Shown one piece after another: positions 8,757 to 16,920 of a DNA stretch of 64,000 nucleotides. This DNA comes from Eubacteriaceae bacterium (GTDB lineage: Bacteria > Bacillota > Clostridia > Lachnospirales > Lachnospiraceae). Within the stretch, counting starts at the first letter, position 1. The number at the start of each line of letters is the position of its first letter. Below the pieces are notes generated by a model that saw nothing but the letters and a program-made list of their open reading frames with translations, searched no databases and had not been told where the DNA came from. Made by a program: the position numbers and the translations under genes. The stretch spans positions 1 to 64,000 of the forward strand of contig CAJSYQ010000004.1 in assembly GCA_910574015.1 (NCBI GenBank), read 5' to 3'.

Positions 8757-8885
8757 GTGCAGAGAACAGAAAATGTAGAATTAACGGTTTAATGCCTGAT
8801 TAGATGCTGTCATTCGGGAAATGAAAGAGGAAACGGGACTTGATATTCAGAATCCAAGATTATGTGGAATCAAGCATAACAGCTA
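8757..8885 (+). pseudogene. Remnant of a NUDIX hydrolase
   Basis: Directly after the HAD stop, a GTG frame reads QRTENVELTV and stops. A shifted frame from about 8805 then reads AVIREMKEETGLDIQNP, which contains the REMKEETGL half of the NUDIX box (REUXEEXGU), and stops at 8883-8885. The front of the box and the whole C-terminal part are missing. This is a decayed NUDIX pyrophosphohydrolase gene that once followed the HAD gene. Confidence 0.65.
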
Positions 8886-8937
8886 ATGTTTCCCTTAAAA
8901 ATCATTAAATCACAATTTCATAAGGAGAAAATAAATA

Positions 8938-9609
8938 CTGGTTAAAGAAGTAAAATGGACAAAATATTTATGGCTGAGCTTGCTCTCATTTGGAGCATTT
9001 ATGCTTGAACTTCTGTCAATATTTGCAATTGAAGTTATATTTCTGCATGTAGATATACAGAATTATACAATGCAGCAAAGAAGTATTCATTGTATCATAA
9101 TGGTTTTTATGTGGGCGTTTTTCATTGGTGTTCTCCTGCCTTTTTCAAGGAAACATTATCATTTTCCAGTAAGGGGAAGCAAAAGGGATAAGATTTCCTC
9201 GAAAAGTTGGATTGTAACGCTTGCTTGTTTCATAGGCTGCAAAATTATGACTTTCATTGATTGGCATGCATTAAAGATTGTCGGAGAAGCACAGGGTAAA
9301 ACCGTATTCCAATTTTGTGCGCAGTATTTATACTATATATTTGAGGTCATGCTTGTTATTCTAATTATAATATATGGGCAAAAAGCGGTTGAAACCTTGT
9401 TGAAAAAAGAAAGTCCAATTCCTTTTGGCGGTATTATATTGGCTATGACATGGGGAGCGATGCATTTCGTATCAAGAGGAGTAGGACTTGAAATATGGAA
9501 TGGAATTTCTACTATGATATTTTCTGTTCTTAGCGGTGTAATGTATTTAAGATTAAACAGGAAATGCTTGTATAGCTATTTTTTTATTGCTATAGGTTAT
9601 TTACTATAA
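8938..9609 (+). CDS. CPBP-like membrane protein, start codon uncertain
   Basis: The frame encodes about 223 residues with five to six membrane segments. The C-terminal part (AMTWGAMHF, then a hydrophobic helix with a Gly-rich turn) resembles the core of CPBP (CAAX protease/bacteriocin-processing) membrane proteins, but the EExxxR glutamate pair is not present, so activity is doubtful. The frame continues upstream of the TTG at 8980 to a CTG at 8938 that lies ten bases after AAGGAG and would give (M)VKEVKWTKYLWLS. That sequence looks like the real N-terminus, which implies a CTG start or a mutated ATG. A preceding stop at 8932 bars longer versions. Confidence 0.5.
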   Translation: MVKEVKWTKYLWLSLLSFGAFMLELLSIFAIEVIFLHVDIQNYTMQQRSIHCIIMVFMWAFFIGVLLPFSRKHYHFPVRGSKRDKISSKSWIVTLACFIGCKIMTFIDWHALKIVGEAQGKTVFQFCAQYLYYIFEVMLVILIIIYGQKAVETLLKKESPIPFGGIILAMTWGAMHFVSRGVGLEIWNGISTMIFSVLSGVMYLRLNRKCLYSYFFIAIGYLL

Positions 9610-9743
9610 CTTCCTGTTTATAGAGAATGTAAGTAAGGAGTTTGGCAATGAAAAATTAAGAGGTAGTTAAATTGCAATTAGGAATATATCAGTAGTCAAT
9701 TTCTCGATTTGTATAGAGGATAACAAAAACGTCACATCTTCTC

Positions 9744-10157
9744 TTACTTACGAATAACCTTCCTCATACCAGAACCACAAAATTCATGAGGGATTATCTT
9801 AAAGCCTATTTTCTCATAAAATGTTTCCTTCCCTTTTTCTGCGATCAGCTGGATACTGGAACGTCCACCGCTTGGTGTTTCCTTATCAACAAATTCTATT
9901 ATCATATTGACAATTTTAGTGCCGATCCCCTGTTTCTGATAGTTCGGCTGAACCACAATATCAACTATCATATAATACATTCCGTCACCGGTCAATCTAC
10001 CCATTCCAACGGTTTGACTATCCTTAACAGCAATGACCGTATACAAGCTATTCATAAGCGCCATTTGTGTCTGCTCCTTTGAAAAAAGCATCCACCCAAC
10101 ACTTTCCCTCAACTTAGAATAATCCTCATAGCACAACACATTTTCCATATATCTCAT
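9744..10157 (-). CDS. GNAT-family N-acetyltransferase
   Basis: This 137-residue protein is a single GNAT domain. The acetyl-CoA pyrophosphate loop is YQKQGIGTKI (about residues 74-83), preceded by the IVDIVVQP strand and followed by a YEKIGF motif near the end. It would transfer an acetyl group to a small amine or a protein terminus; the substrate is not evident. The length is normal for compact GNATs. It is transcribed leftward in the AT-rich part of the window, opposite to the preceding membrane protein gene. Confidence 0.85.
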   Translation of the reverse strand: MRYMENVLCYEDYSKLRESVGWMLFSKEQTQMALMNSLYTVIAVKDSQTVGMGRLTGDGMYYMIVDIVVQPNYQKQGIGTKIVNMIIEFVDKETPSGGRSSIQLIAEKGKETFYEKIGFKIIPHEFCGSGMRKVIRK

Positions 10158-10220
10158 ATATTTTCTCCTATCTAATCAATCCTTTGCTTGTTTTCGGACT
10201 TCCATTTATGAGGCAGATTT

Positions 10221-10730
10221 TCATATGGTGACCACCTTCCTGCATAATTCCTCTAGGGAATTAGAAAATGAGATTTCATATTTCTTCACATAAAAATTAG
10301 TACAATTTGCTTTTACCAGATTCTGAGCCGTTTCCCTTTCCTCCTTTGTGATTTTTTCACCATAAAAATGTACTGTGAGCTGGAAACTATTCTGATAACG
10401 TCTTTTATGATGAGTTTCTCTATTTATTGTTTTGAAGAAAGGGAGCAGCCAGGGAATGCTTCGGTCTAAAACATTTTTCACAAAGGGACTGTAGCAGCCA
10501 TAAAAACATCTGCTGATAATCGTTACCCCTGCGCTCTTGGAAAGTAATTCTCCCATGTTGTCATATCCATCTTTCAATACGCATTTGCCGGGAGTTTTTA
10601 TCCAACAACCAAAACAGCCGATACAATGTTGTATCGTCCCAGTATCTGAAATGATATACGCATCCTTTAATGCTTCGGGAGATATACACTGAAGCTGTGT
10701 ATTGTTTAAATCGTGTATTAAAAGCTTCAT
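10221..10730 (-). CDS. Flavodoxin-fold NAD(P)H-dependent oxidoreductase-like protein
   Basis: The 169-residue product keeps the CIGCFGCW cysteine motif and the following CVLKDGYDNM segment of the FMN reductase/iron-sulfur flavoprotein family, then a CFYGCYSPFVKNVLDRS segment that resembles the family's flavin-side loop. Its N-terminus (MKLLIHDLNN) has lost the usual GSPR/K phosphate loop, so FMN binding may be weak or different. The start chosen has AGGAGG eight bases upstream; the longer frame to 10793 would begin before that site. It may be a cytoplasmic oxidoreductase, but its partner is unknown. Confidence 0.65.
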   Translation of the reverse strand: MKLLIHDLNNTQLQCISPEALKDAYIISDTGTIQHCIGCFGCWIKTPGKCVLKDGYDNMGELLSKSAGVTIISRCFYGCYSPFVKNVLDRSIPWLLPFFKTINRETHHKRRYQNSFQLTVHFYGEKITKEERETAQNLVKANCTNFYVKKYEISFSNSLEELCRKVVTI

Positions 10731-10855
10731 TTTTCTGCCTCCTGTTGTTTCATGAATTCTATTGCCGTCCCGATCTAAGCCGTAAATGACCATAATGATA
10801 TGTTTTTTCTTTCATTTCACTTTCCTTCGATATTATCACTGGAAAGATTATAACA

Positions 10856-10883
10856 CAGAATCTTACCGATGTAAAGATTCTGC
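10856..10883. repeat. Hairpin between divergent genes
   Basis: CAGAATCTTAC and GTAAAGATTCTG form a hairpin with a single-base bulge in the region between the leftward flavoprotein gene and the rightward Ig-like/GDPD gene. A second, shorter pair, attctg and cagaat, lies at about 10911-10930. These could be operator sites for a divergent promoter. A TTGACA at about 10899 is the best -35 candidate for the rightward gene. Confidence 0.35.
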
Positions 10884-10966
10884 CTAAGGAACTCCCATAT
10901 TGACATTTATTCTGTAAAGTGGCAGAATGTTAATAGATATCTATATCTTACAGGGAGAGTGGGAAC

Positions 10967-12589
10967 ATGGGAACGATAAAAAGAAAGGCCGTTTTAGGGC
11001 TGGCGGCCCTTCTGGCAGTTATTATTGCCGCTGCCTTATGCATGAGGCCGAATGCGGCCCAGGCGAAAAAAACGGTCAAGATCAAAACATTAAAAATAAA
11101 AGATGCCTCACAGGGGCTGTTGATCAATAAGAAAGAAAAGAGAAAGCTGAAGCTCCAGTCGAAACCTTCAAAGATTTCATCCAGGGAATTGAAATGGAAA
11201 TCTTCCAACAAATCCGTGGTCTCCGTGGATCAGAAGGGCGTGATCCGGGGAAAGAAATACGGCAGGGCATATATTTCCGTAAAGGCGAAGAAAAATTCGG
11301 GGAAGAAAGCGAAGATCCGGGTTCAGGTGGGACGGAAAGTAGAAAAGGTAAAGCTGGCGGCGGCCCGCCTGACTATGGACGCTAAGACACAGAGTACACT
11401 GGTCGTTTCTATCCAGCCGGCCAATGCCACCTCGCCGGGGGTGCGCTTTACCTCCTCCAACAAGAAAGTGGCAGCGGTAACGAAGGAGGGAGTGGTAAAG
11501 GCCCGTGCAGAAGGGGAAGCAGTCATCACGGCGGCCAGCACGGACGGGACAAAGAAGAAGGCCGTATGTAAGGTGAAGGTGCAGATTCCAAGCCAATCTG
11601 TGGCATTGGAAACCGAAATTTCACCGCTGCGCGTGTCGGTTGGGGGGACGGTAGAGATCGATGCCCATGTAAGGCCGTTGAATGCCAGCAACCGGGAGGT
11701 GACGTATATAAGCAGTAATCCCGGGGTTGCCAGAGTCTCTCAGTCAGGAACTGTCACCGGGATTCGGGCAGGGACCACTGTGCTGCAGGCCAAAGTAGCG
11801 GACGGCAGATCTTCTGCCAGTGTGAAGATTGAGGTATATGAATTGGAAGTGAAGGGGAAGAAGATGATCGCCCATCGGGGGTATAGTACAAAAGCGCCGG
11901 AAAATACCATCCCTGCATTCCGTCTTGCTGTAGAGAGCGGGTTCTGGGGGGTGGAGTGCGATGTGCGGAAGACCTGGGACGGACATTTTGTCATTATGCA
12001 TGATGCCTCTCTCAAGCGCATGTGCGGCTTTGATACGGATGTATCCATGCTGACCTTGAAGGAAATTCAGGAGTTCCAGATTATTTCCGGGGATAGAGTG
12101 AGTTCTTATCCGGGACTGAAGGTCCCTTCGCTGGAGGATTACCTGTCGGTAATGGCGCAGAGCGCCTCCGTACATCCGGTAATCGAGTTAAAGGAGGCGT
12201 ATACGCTGAAGGAGCTCCAGAAGATTGTAGATATGACAGATGATTACGGTCTGCTGGACAGAGTGGTGTTTATCAGCGTCCATCAGGACAATCTTTTATT
12301 TCTCAAAAGTCTCGGCGTCCTGAAGGAGGGACAGCTGCAGTATGTCTATGGGGCGGAGGAGAGAAATAAAGTGGTGGAGGTGGATACCGGGGTATTGGAC
12401 TGGTGTATCAAAAACCAGATCGATCTGGACGCCAGATATAACCTGCTGACCAAATCTGCCGTGGCCTATATGCATAGGGGTGGAAGGCTTGTGAATGCAT
12501 GGACGGTGAACCAGCTGCAGGAGGCATATGAAATGTTCCGTGACTACGGGATTGATATGCTGACGACAGAAAAGATGCTGGCCAGATAA
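10967..12589 (+). CDS. Secreted Ig-like (Big2) glycerophosphodiester phosphodiesterase
   Basis: This 540-residue protein has a signal peptide or N-terminal anchor (1-33, ending AAQA), three Ig-like Big2 repeats (about 36-122, 127-206 and 210-290, each with a WKSSNKSV/FTSSNKKV/YISSNPGV strand and a G-x-I/V-x-G/A turn), and a glycerophosphodiester phosphodiesterase domain (about 298-538). The catalytic signature is visible: IAHRGYS, APENTIPAF, an E-C-D pair and a VIMHD strand. It would hydrolyse glycerophosphodiesters to glycerol 3-phosphate and an alcohol at the cell surface, perhaps on teichoic acid or lipid debris. The start has AGGGAGA ten bases upstream. The lysine-rich Big2 part may bind the wall. 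No LPxTG anchor is present. Confidence 0.85.
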   Translation: MGTIKRKAVLGLAALLAVIIAAALCMRPNAAQAKKTVKIKTLKIKDASQGLLINKKEKRKLKLQSKPSKISSRELKWKSSNKSVVSVDQKGVIRGKKYGRAYISVKAKKNSGKKAKIRVQVGRKVEKVKLAAARLTMDAKTQSTLVVSIQPANATSPGVRFTSSNKKVAAVTKEGVVKARAEGEAVITAASTDGTKKKAVCKVKVQIPSQSVALETEISPLRVSVGGTVEIDAHVRPLNASNREVTYISSNPGVARVSQSGTVTGIRAGTTVLQAKVADGRSSASVKIEVYELEVKGKKMIAHRGYSTKAPENTIPAFRLAVESGFWGVECDVRKTWDGHFVIMHDASLKRMCGFDTDVSMLTLKEIQEFQIISGDRVSSYPGLKVPSLEDYLSVMAQSASVHPVIELKEAYTLKELQKIVDMTDDYGLLDRVVFISVHQDNLLFLKSLGVLKEGQLQYVYGAEERNKVVEVDTGVLDWCIKNQIDLDARYNLLTKSAVAYMHRGGRLVNAWTVNQLQEAYEMFRDYGIDMLTTEKMLAR

Positions 12590-12590
12590 A

Positions 12591-12617
12591 AAGGGGCTGA
12601 TTTTTAATCAGCCCCTT
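12591..12617. terminator. Bidirectional terminator between the GDPD gene and mscL
   Basis: A perfect 12-base stem (aaggggctgatt/aatcagcccctt) with a three-base loop ends both converging genes. It overlaps the mscL stop codon. Confidence 0.8.
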
Positions 12618-13032
12618 CGGTTTCAATAAATTCGGATGTGCAGTGCGGACATCTTGATGCGTTGATATGGATCTCACTCTGGCAGTAGGGACAGATTTTA
12701 ATGGTGACCTCCGGTTCCTCTTCATTACCCTTCCTGCCCAGGGAGGCGATGATATTCATCGTCTTGATCAGTAGGAAGATGGCGAATGCCATAATGATGA
12801 AATTGATCACGGCTGTGAGAAAGGAACCATAGCGTATCGGTACGTCCAGAATCGTGAACTGCAGGGCGCTCAGATCCGTATTGGCGATGAGGCCGATGAG
12901 GGGTGAGATGATATCCTTCACCAAGGAGTTGATAATGGCCTGGAAGGCAGCTCCGATAATGACACCAATGGCCAGATCCATGACATTGCCGCGAAGGGCA
13001 AAGTTCTTAAATTCCTGTAAAAATTTTTTCAT
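12604..13032 (-). CDS. mscL: Large-conductance mechanosensitive channel MscL with zinc-ribbon tail
   Basis: The 142-residue protein shows the MscL N-terminal helix (MKKFLQEFKNFALRGNV), the first pore helix DLAIGVIIGAAF and a second membrane helix around residues 70-95. MscL forms a pentameric pore that opens under membrane tension to release solutes during hypo-osmotic shock. In place of the usual LLxEIRDLL cytoplasmic bundle, residues 110-135 form a zinc ribbon with cysteines at 114, 117, 128 and 131 (CPYC...CPHC). The ATG has a GGAGAC ribosome site upstream. The ribbon may assemble or stabilise the cytoplasmic end. Confidence 0.95.
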   Translation of the reverse strand: MKKFLQEFKNFALRGNVMDLAIGVIIGAAFQAIINSLVKDIISPLIGLIANTDLSALQFTILDVPIRYGSFLTAVINFIIMAFAIFLLIKTMNIIASLGRKGNEEEPEVTIKICPYCQSEIHINASRCPHCTSEFIETEGAD

Positions 13033-13053
13033 CCCGTGTCTCCTTTTGATTTA

Positions 13054-13099
13054 CGCAGCGGCGCCAATTTGAACTCTGGTTCAAACCGGCGCCGCTGCG
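13054..13099. repeat. Long nested hairpin between two leftward genes
   Basis: Outer arms cgcagcggcgcc (13054-13065) and ggcgccgctgcg (13088-13099) enclose an inner stem tttgaac/gttcaaa (13068-13074, 13079-13085). It lies 25 bases after the stop of the 365-residue protein gene and before mscL. No T-tract follows on the minus strand. It could be an RNA-stabilising hairpin or weak terminator. Confidence 0.55.
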
Positions 13100-13123
13100 C
13101 TGTCTTTTGATAAAATTATTGTA

Positions 13124-14221
13124 TCACACAGAGGGTGAGAAATCCAGTTCATTTTTTACGGCTGTCTGATTTCCGGCGTGGGGTGAGGGGATGTCCCCGG
13201 AGGTGTCCGTGCGGATTAGATGCAGGGTGCCGTCGTCCCCAGCATAGGAGATATAGATTACATGATCCCGGGCCGCCTGAAACAGCTGCAGGGACTTCAT
13301 TTCGGGAAGCCCGGTTTCTTCCAGAGAAAGGATCCTGCGGAAACAGGGATCCGTAAAACTTCCCGTATAGAGTCCGTCCGCCGACAACAGACAGATGTTT
13401 TCCTTATAGCTGCTCAGATAAAAATCCCTGTCGGTGCAGTCCGGTGCGGCGGGGATAATGGTGTGTTCCAGTATTCCCGTCCGGATATCATAGTCCCGGA
13501 GCCGCAGGGCAGTGGACTTTTTGGCATAGGAAGTGAGGTAGTGGTATTTATAAAAGATACTCTGATGCGGTTCTCCCCTTAGAGTGGATGCCCCCAGGGC
13601 TTGTCCCTCTTCCACGTTATAAAATTTTACGGCGCTGTTTTGATAGGTTATGGCCAGTGCGGTGCCGCTGAATTTGATATCTGTGATAGTCTGTGGGGTG
13701 CTGGTTCCTTTTTTCTTTATGGCGGCATCCCGGGTTGTTTCCGGCGCCTTTTCCAGATCGGTGAGAGGGATTTCGGAAATGGTTCCGTTTTTTCTCAGCC
13801 GTACCAGCTTCTGCCCGGTCTTCTTTTTCCCGGCATCGGTCAGACAGGCATACAGCTTCCCGTCAGAGCCATAGACGAAATGTGACAGCCCGGCTTTAGC
13901 CGGAATCGTCCACTCCGTGGAAGAGACCCATGCATCGTCAACTCCCAGTACAGACAGCTGAAGGCGTTTTCCTGACTGCCGGATCAGACAGATAGCATTT
14001 TTGGCGGGATTGTAGAAAAGCTCCCGGATGCCGTCCTGATCTGGGAGGGGAATTTCACCGGGAGGCCTGTCCAGCTCTCCGGCAGAGACCGCGGCAATGG
14101 TGCTGTCCGTGGCGCCCGTCATGGTGGACGAGCGGGGGATATCATATCTGAGTGATACATAGAGGGCGGCCACGGCAGATACGATGAGAAAGATTGGTAT
14201 AGGTTTTATGTATTTTTTCAT
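13124..14221 (-). CDS. Membrane-anchored beta-propeller-like protein
   Basis: This 365-residue protein has one N-terminal membrane segment (about residues 8-27) and an extracytoplasmic part of repeating strand units with turns such as YGSDGKLYA, LSADGLYTG and YAGDDGTLH, the look of a WD40/YncE-type beta-propeller. I do not recognise a named family. GGAGGATC lies just before the ATG. It is flanked by mscL and a ferritin-like gene on the same strand but the gaps are large enough for separate transcripts. The function is unknown; a scaffold or binding role at the cell surface is the most that can be said. Confidence 0.6.
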   Translation of the reverse strand: MKKYIKPIPIFLIVSAVAALYVSLRYDIPRSSTMTGATDSTIAAVSAGELDRPPGEIPLPDQDGIRELFYNPAKNAICLIRQSGKRLQLSVLGVDDAWVSSTEWTIPAKAGLSHFVYGSDGKLYACLTDAGKKKTGQKLVRLRKNGTISEIPLTDLEKAPETTRDAAIKKKGTSTPQTITDIKFSGTALAITYQNSAVKFYNVEEGQALGASTLRGEPHQSIFYKYHYLTSYAKKSTALRLRDYDIRTGILEHTIIPAAPDCTDRDFYLSSYKENICLLSADGLYTGSFTDPCFRRILSLEETGLPEMKSLQLFQAARDHVIYISYAGDDGTLHLIRTDTSGDIPSPHAGNQTAVKNELDFSPSV

Positions 14222-14286
14222 AGTGATCCTCCATACGCATAGTATATGCGGCAGGGGCGGAATATATGACAGGGAATAGAAAAAAA

Positions 14287-14323
14287 GATCCGGAGGGGCT
14301 GGTGATCAGTCCGCCGCCGGATC
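14287..14323 (-). terminator. Terminator of the ferritin-like gene
   Basis: On the minus strand gatccgg...ccggatc closes a GC-rich hairpin directly followed by a run of T residues. It lies just after the stop of the leftward ferritin-like gene. Confidence 0.75.
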
Positions 14324-14338
14324 CCGGAGTGGCATCGT

Positions 14339-14797
14339 TCAGGCCATCCCGTTTGCTGTCTTATATTTATAAATCATCTCAGCGTGATTCTGCTCTTCTG
14401 TCTGGATATGGTTCAGAAGTTTTCTGACATTGGTAGCGGCGAAACGGAAGAGGTCATTGTTGTAAGTGGAAGAGATCAGTTTCTCCGTTGCGATGGAATC
14501 CGTACACAGAAACTGGTCGTGTTTTTTCTCCTCTGAGTTGTCTCCAGCGGAGTAAGTCACAGTGGGATTGTAGCCTTCCATTCCAGTCTGCGCTGCTTTT
14601 ACATCCGGTACGCTGCCTTTCAATACCTCTCCCAGAGATTCGAAATGTTCCTGCTCCTCGTCGCCGATGCGGTGAAAGAGATCTTTGAGCTGGCGGTCAT
14701 GGGCGGACGCCTCATAAAAACGGTATTTTTCCACACAGGTTTTCTCCTGGGTCTGTAAATCTTTAATCACATTTGTTTCTGCTTCAGTCAGCTGCAT
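14339..14797 (-). CDS. Ferritin-like/CotF-type spore coat protein
   Basis: The 152-residue chain is almost all helical with repeated ExxH-like patterns: EKYRFYEASAHD, DEEQEHFESL and EEQNHAEMIYKY. These resemble the four-helix, carboxylate-bridged core of ferritin-like proteins and the CotF/YhcQ spore coat family. The start chosen has AAGGAG nine bases upstream; an upstream in-frame ATG (14830) lies before that site. If it is a spore coat protein it would be made in the mother cell, but no sporulation promoter was recognised. An alternative is a rubrerythrin-like protein without rubredoxin domain. Confidence 0.7.
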   Translation of the reverse strand: MQLTEAETNVIKDLQTQEKTCVEKYRFYEASAHDRQLKDLFHRIGDEEQEHFESLGEVLKGSVPDVKAAQTGMEGYNPTVTYSAGDNSEEKKHDQFLCTDSIATEKLISSTYNNDLFRFAATNVRKLLNHIQTEEQNHAEMIYKYKTANGMA

Positions 14798-14926
14798 AAC
14801 ATCATTCTCCTTTTTTATTGTTTTTCTCATTATTTCCTAATTCCGGAAATATATACTGTTTTCTATTTGAATTCAAAAAAAAGTGTGTTAAAATATTGTT
14901 ATCAGACCTTAAGGGGGCGTTTCGTT

Positions 14927-15544
14927 ATGGATCGTTTATATACAATCGAGGGAAGAAGGTGGCAGACGATACTGCGCGTGCTTACGCTGATCACCCTGTT
15001 TGCCGGAGCGTACGCACTGGTGCAGAGTGTTCTGCTGCTGATACAGGATCTGGAAATACCGGATCTGTCCATATTGGTTGTGGTCATCTACCTTCTGGCG
15101 ACTCCGTTTGCCTTTTTGGCGGCGTTGATGTGGGCCTACAGTGTGCACCGGATGGCTCAGGCGGGAAATGGGGATCTGGCGCTGGTACTGGGCTTTGCCA
15201 TGATGATCATGGTAAATATTGATAAGATGGTATATGTTTCCATCCACCGGGAGGGGGATTCCATAAGCTTTGTGATCCTCAGCGGGATCAAGCTGGTGTG
15301 CTTTGTTATCTGCTTTCTGCATTATCAGGGGATTGGAAACAGGGGGATCACGCTTTTTGCCGCCATCCTGCTCGTGGCGTCCGCGGCACTGGAGCTGGAG
15401 GAGGCCGTGCGGTATCTCATCGGGACGGGTTATTATGCTCTGAACAGTTATTACTTTATCCAGACGCTGTTGGAAGGACTTCTGGCGTCAGAGAGCCTGC
15501 TTTTTGTATTTGGCATAAAAAAGGGATACATACAGAAACGTTAG
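14927..15544 (+). CDS. Hypothetical membrane protein
   Basis: The 205-residue protein begins at ATG 14927 after AAGGGGGC and contains about six membrane helices, the first at residues 16-37. No known family was recognised. The last helix ends in a basic tail (KKGYIQKR). It is followed after 43 bases by an HD-domain protein gene on the same strand and could be co-transcribed with it. An upstream start at 14867 would add a K-rich stretch without a ribosome site and is less likely. Confidence 0.6.
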   Translation: MDRLYTIEGRRWQTILRVLTLITLFAGAYALVQSVLLLIQDLEIPDLSILVVVIYLLATPFAFLAALMWAYSVHRMAQAGNGDLALVLGFAMMIMVNIDKMVYVSIHREGDSISFVILSGIKLVCFVICFLHYQGIGNRGITLFAAILLVASAALELEEAVRYLIGTGYYALNSYYFIQTLLEGLLASESLLFVFGIKKGYIQKR

Positions 15545-15587
15545 CCGGCCGTTGAGTTACGTCCCGGCGCCAAAAAGGAGAATGCGC

Positions 15588-16328
15588 ATGAAGATGTCAC
15601 CGGAATGCCCGGCTGTGGTGAGGCCGTCTGAAAATTATTTCTGCCGGATGCTGCAGGCAGAGAGAGCGGGAGGAGATGAGGAAATCTGTTCCATCTGCCC
15701 GGAGCTCAGACGCAGGCTGGCAGAGCTTCCCTGTCTGGACAGGGCTCTGAAATTTGCCGCCGAGGCCCATGGGACACAGACCAGGAAGGGAACCGATATT
15801 CCCTATCTGATTCACCTGATCCGGACATGGGACTATGTGCGGCGTATGACCGGGGACCCGGAGGAGCAGGCAGCAGCTCTGCTCCATGATGTCCTGGAGG
15901 ATACGCCGGTGACATTTGACCAGCTGTGCCGGGCCTTTGGCAGCAGGATCGCTGCGCTGGTGGCGGGAGAGAGTGAGTGCAAGCGGAAGGGAAGTCCCGC
16001 AGGAGAGACCTGGATGATCCGCAAGCAGGAGACCATCGACCGGCTGCGGGAACGGCTTGGGAACGAAGGGGATCGGGCGGCCATGCATATCGCCCTGGGG
16101 GACAAACTGGCCAATCTGTATTCCATGGCGTATGAGTATCGGGACAGCGGGGAGTGCCTCTGGGAAAAATTCAATCAGAAAGATAAATCCATGCACGGAT
16201 GGTATTACGGTGAGATGGGGAGGGTTTTTGCCGATTATTTTCAAGGCAGCAGGGAGTACGGGATGGTAGAAGAATATCAGGTATATTACAGGGAGGTTTT
16301 TGGACAATATGAAGTTTCAGGCAGTTGA
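15588..16328 (+). CDS. HD-domain protein, RelA/SpoT hydrolase-like
   Basis: This 246-residue protein carries an HD metal-phosphohydrolase domain of the SpoT/MESH1 kind: HGTQTRKGTDIPYLIHL (His ligand), then LLHDVLEDT (HD pair with the following E-D), and a later GDKLANL motif. These three blocks match the ppGpp hydrolase signature HxxQxRKxxxPYxxH...HDxxED...ADKxxN. No synthetase, TGS or ACT domain is present, so it would be a stand-alone alarmone-type or related nucleotide hydrolase. A cysteine pair (CSICPEL) lies in the N-terminal 45 residues. The start at 15588 has AAGGAG seven bases before it; 15582 is an alternative. The next gene overlaps its end. Confidence 0.75.
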   Translation: MKMSPECPAVVRPSENYFCRMLQAERAGGDEEICSICPELRRRLAELPCLDRALKFAAEAHGTQTRKGTDIPYLIHLIRTWDYVRRMTGDPEEQAAALLHDVLEDTPVTFDQLCRAFGSRIAALVAGESECKRKGSPAGETWMIRKQETIDRLRERLGNEGDRAAMHIALGDKLANLYSMAYEYRDSGECLWEKFNQKDKSMHGWYYGEMGRVFADYFQGSREYGMVEEYQVYYREVFGQYEVSGS

Positions 16329-16800
16329 TGAGCTGGGGCAGTTCTCCTTTGATGATTCTGGAATCAGGGAACTGAAGATTACCGGCGGACAGGCAGAATT
16401 TACACTGGAAGGCGCGGTTGTTCGGGCTGGTAATTCCCAGAACGCAAGATTTCAGGATATGTACAGCGGAGAACTGATCCTGCAGCTGGAGAATGCGGGG
16501 ATCGCCCGCCTGATGAAAGAGGGAATGAAGTATTATGATGCGGATGGGAACCTGATCCGGGAGATACCGGATGAGGACGTGCCGGCACCGGCCCAGCCGG
16601 CAGTGATCAGCCGGCTGTCCAGCGGGAAGATATTCACGGTAGTGGAGGACGATGTGGATAGCGGGTATGCCTGTGAGTTTGGCATCGATGTGCCCCAGGA
16701 GCAGGATGAAGAGGAGACGGATACATTCTGGCTCTGTTTTACCTTCGAACATTCCATCGCCATGTGGGACCGCTACTGCAGTCCCACGGAAGGAGAATGA
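16309..16800 (+). CDS. Hypothetical protein, about 163 residues
   Basis: I do not recognise this acidic soluble protein. It contains beta-rich segments (FSFDDSGIRELKITGG, EFTLEGAVVRAG, GELILQLENAG) and an aromatic C-terminus (FWLCFTFEHSIAMWDRY). It begins inside the end of the HD-domain gene, so the two are translationally coupled and probably work together. An in-frame TTG at 16300 is an alternative start; AGGGAGG lies upstream of both. No membrane segment or signal peptide is present. Confidence 0.6.
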   Translation: MKFQAVDELGQFSFDDSGIRELKITGGQAEFTLEGAVVRAGNSQNARFQDMYSGELILQLENAGIARLMKEGMKYYDADGNLIREIPDEDVPAPAQPAVISRLSSGKIFTVVEDDVDSGYACEFGIDVPQEQDEEETDTFWLCFTFEHSIAMWDRYCSPTEGE

Positions 16801-16920
16801 CCAATTTATGACAATCTTTTTTCATTTTACTGACACGGTACGATGCTATTATGATACCCAGACAGAACAGCAAAGGAACCAGAGCTGTGCGTGTTAGTAA
16901 ATCATAGAAAGGAAGATTGT

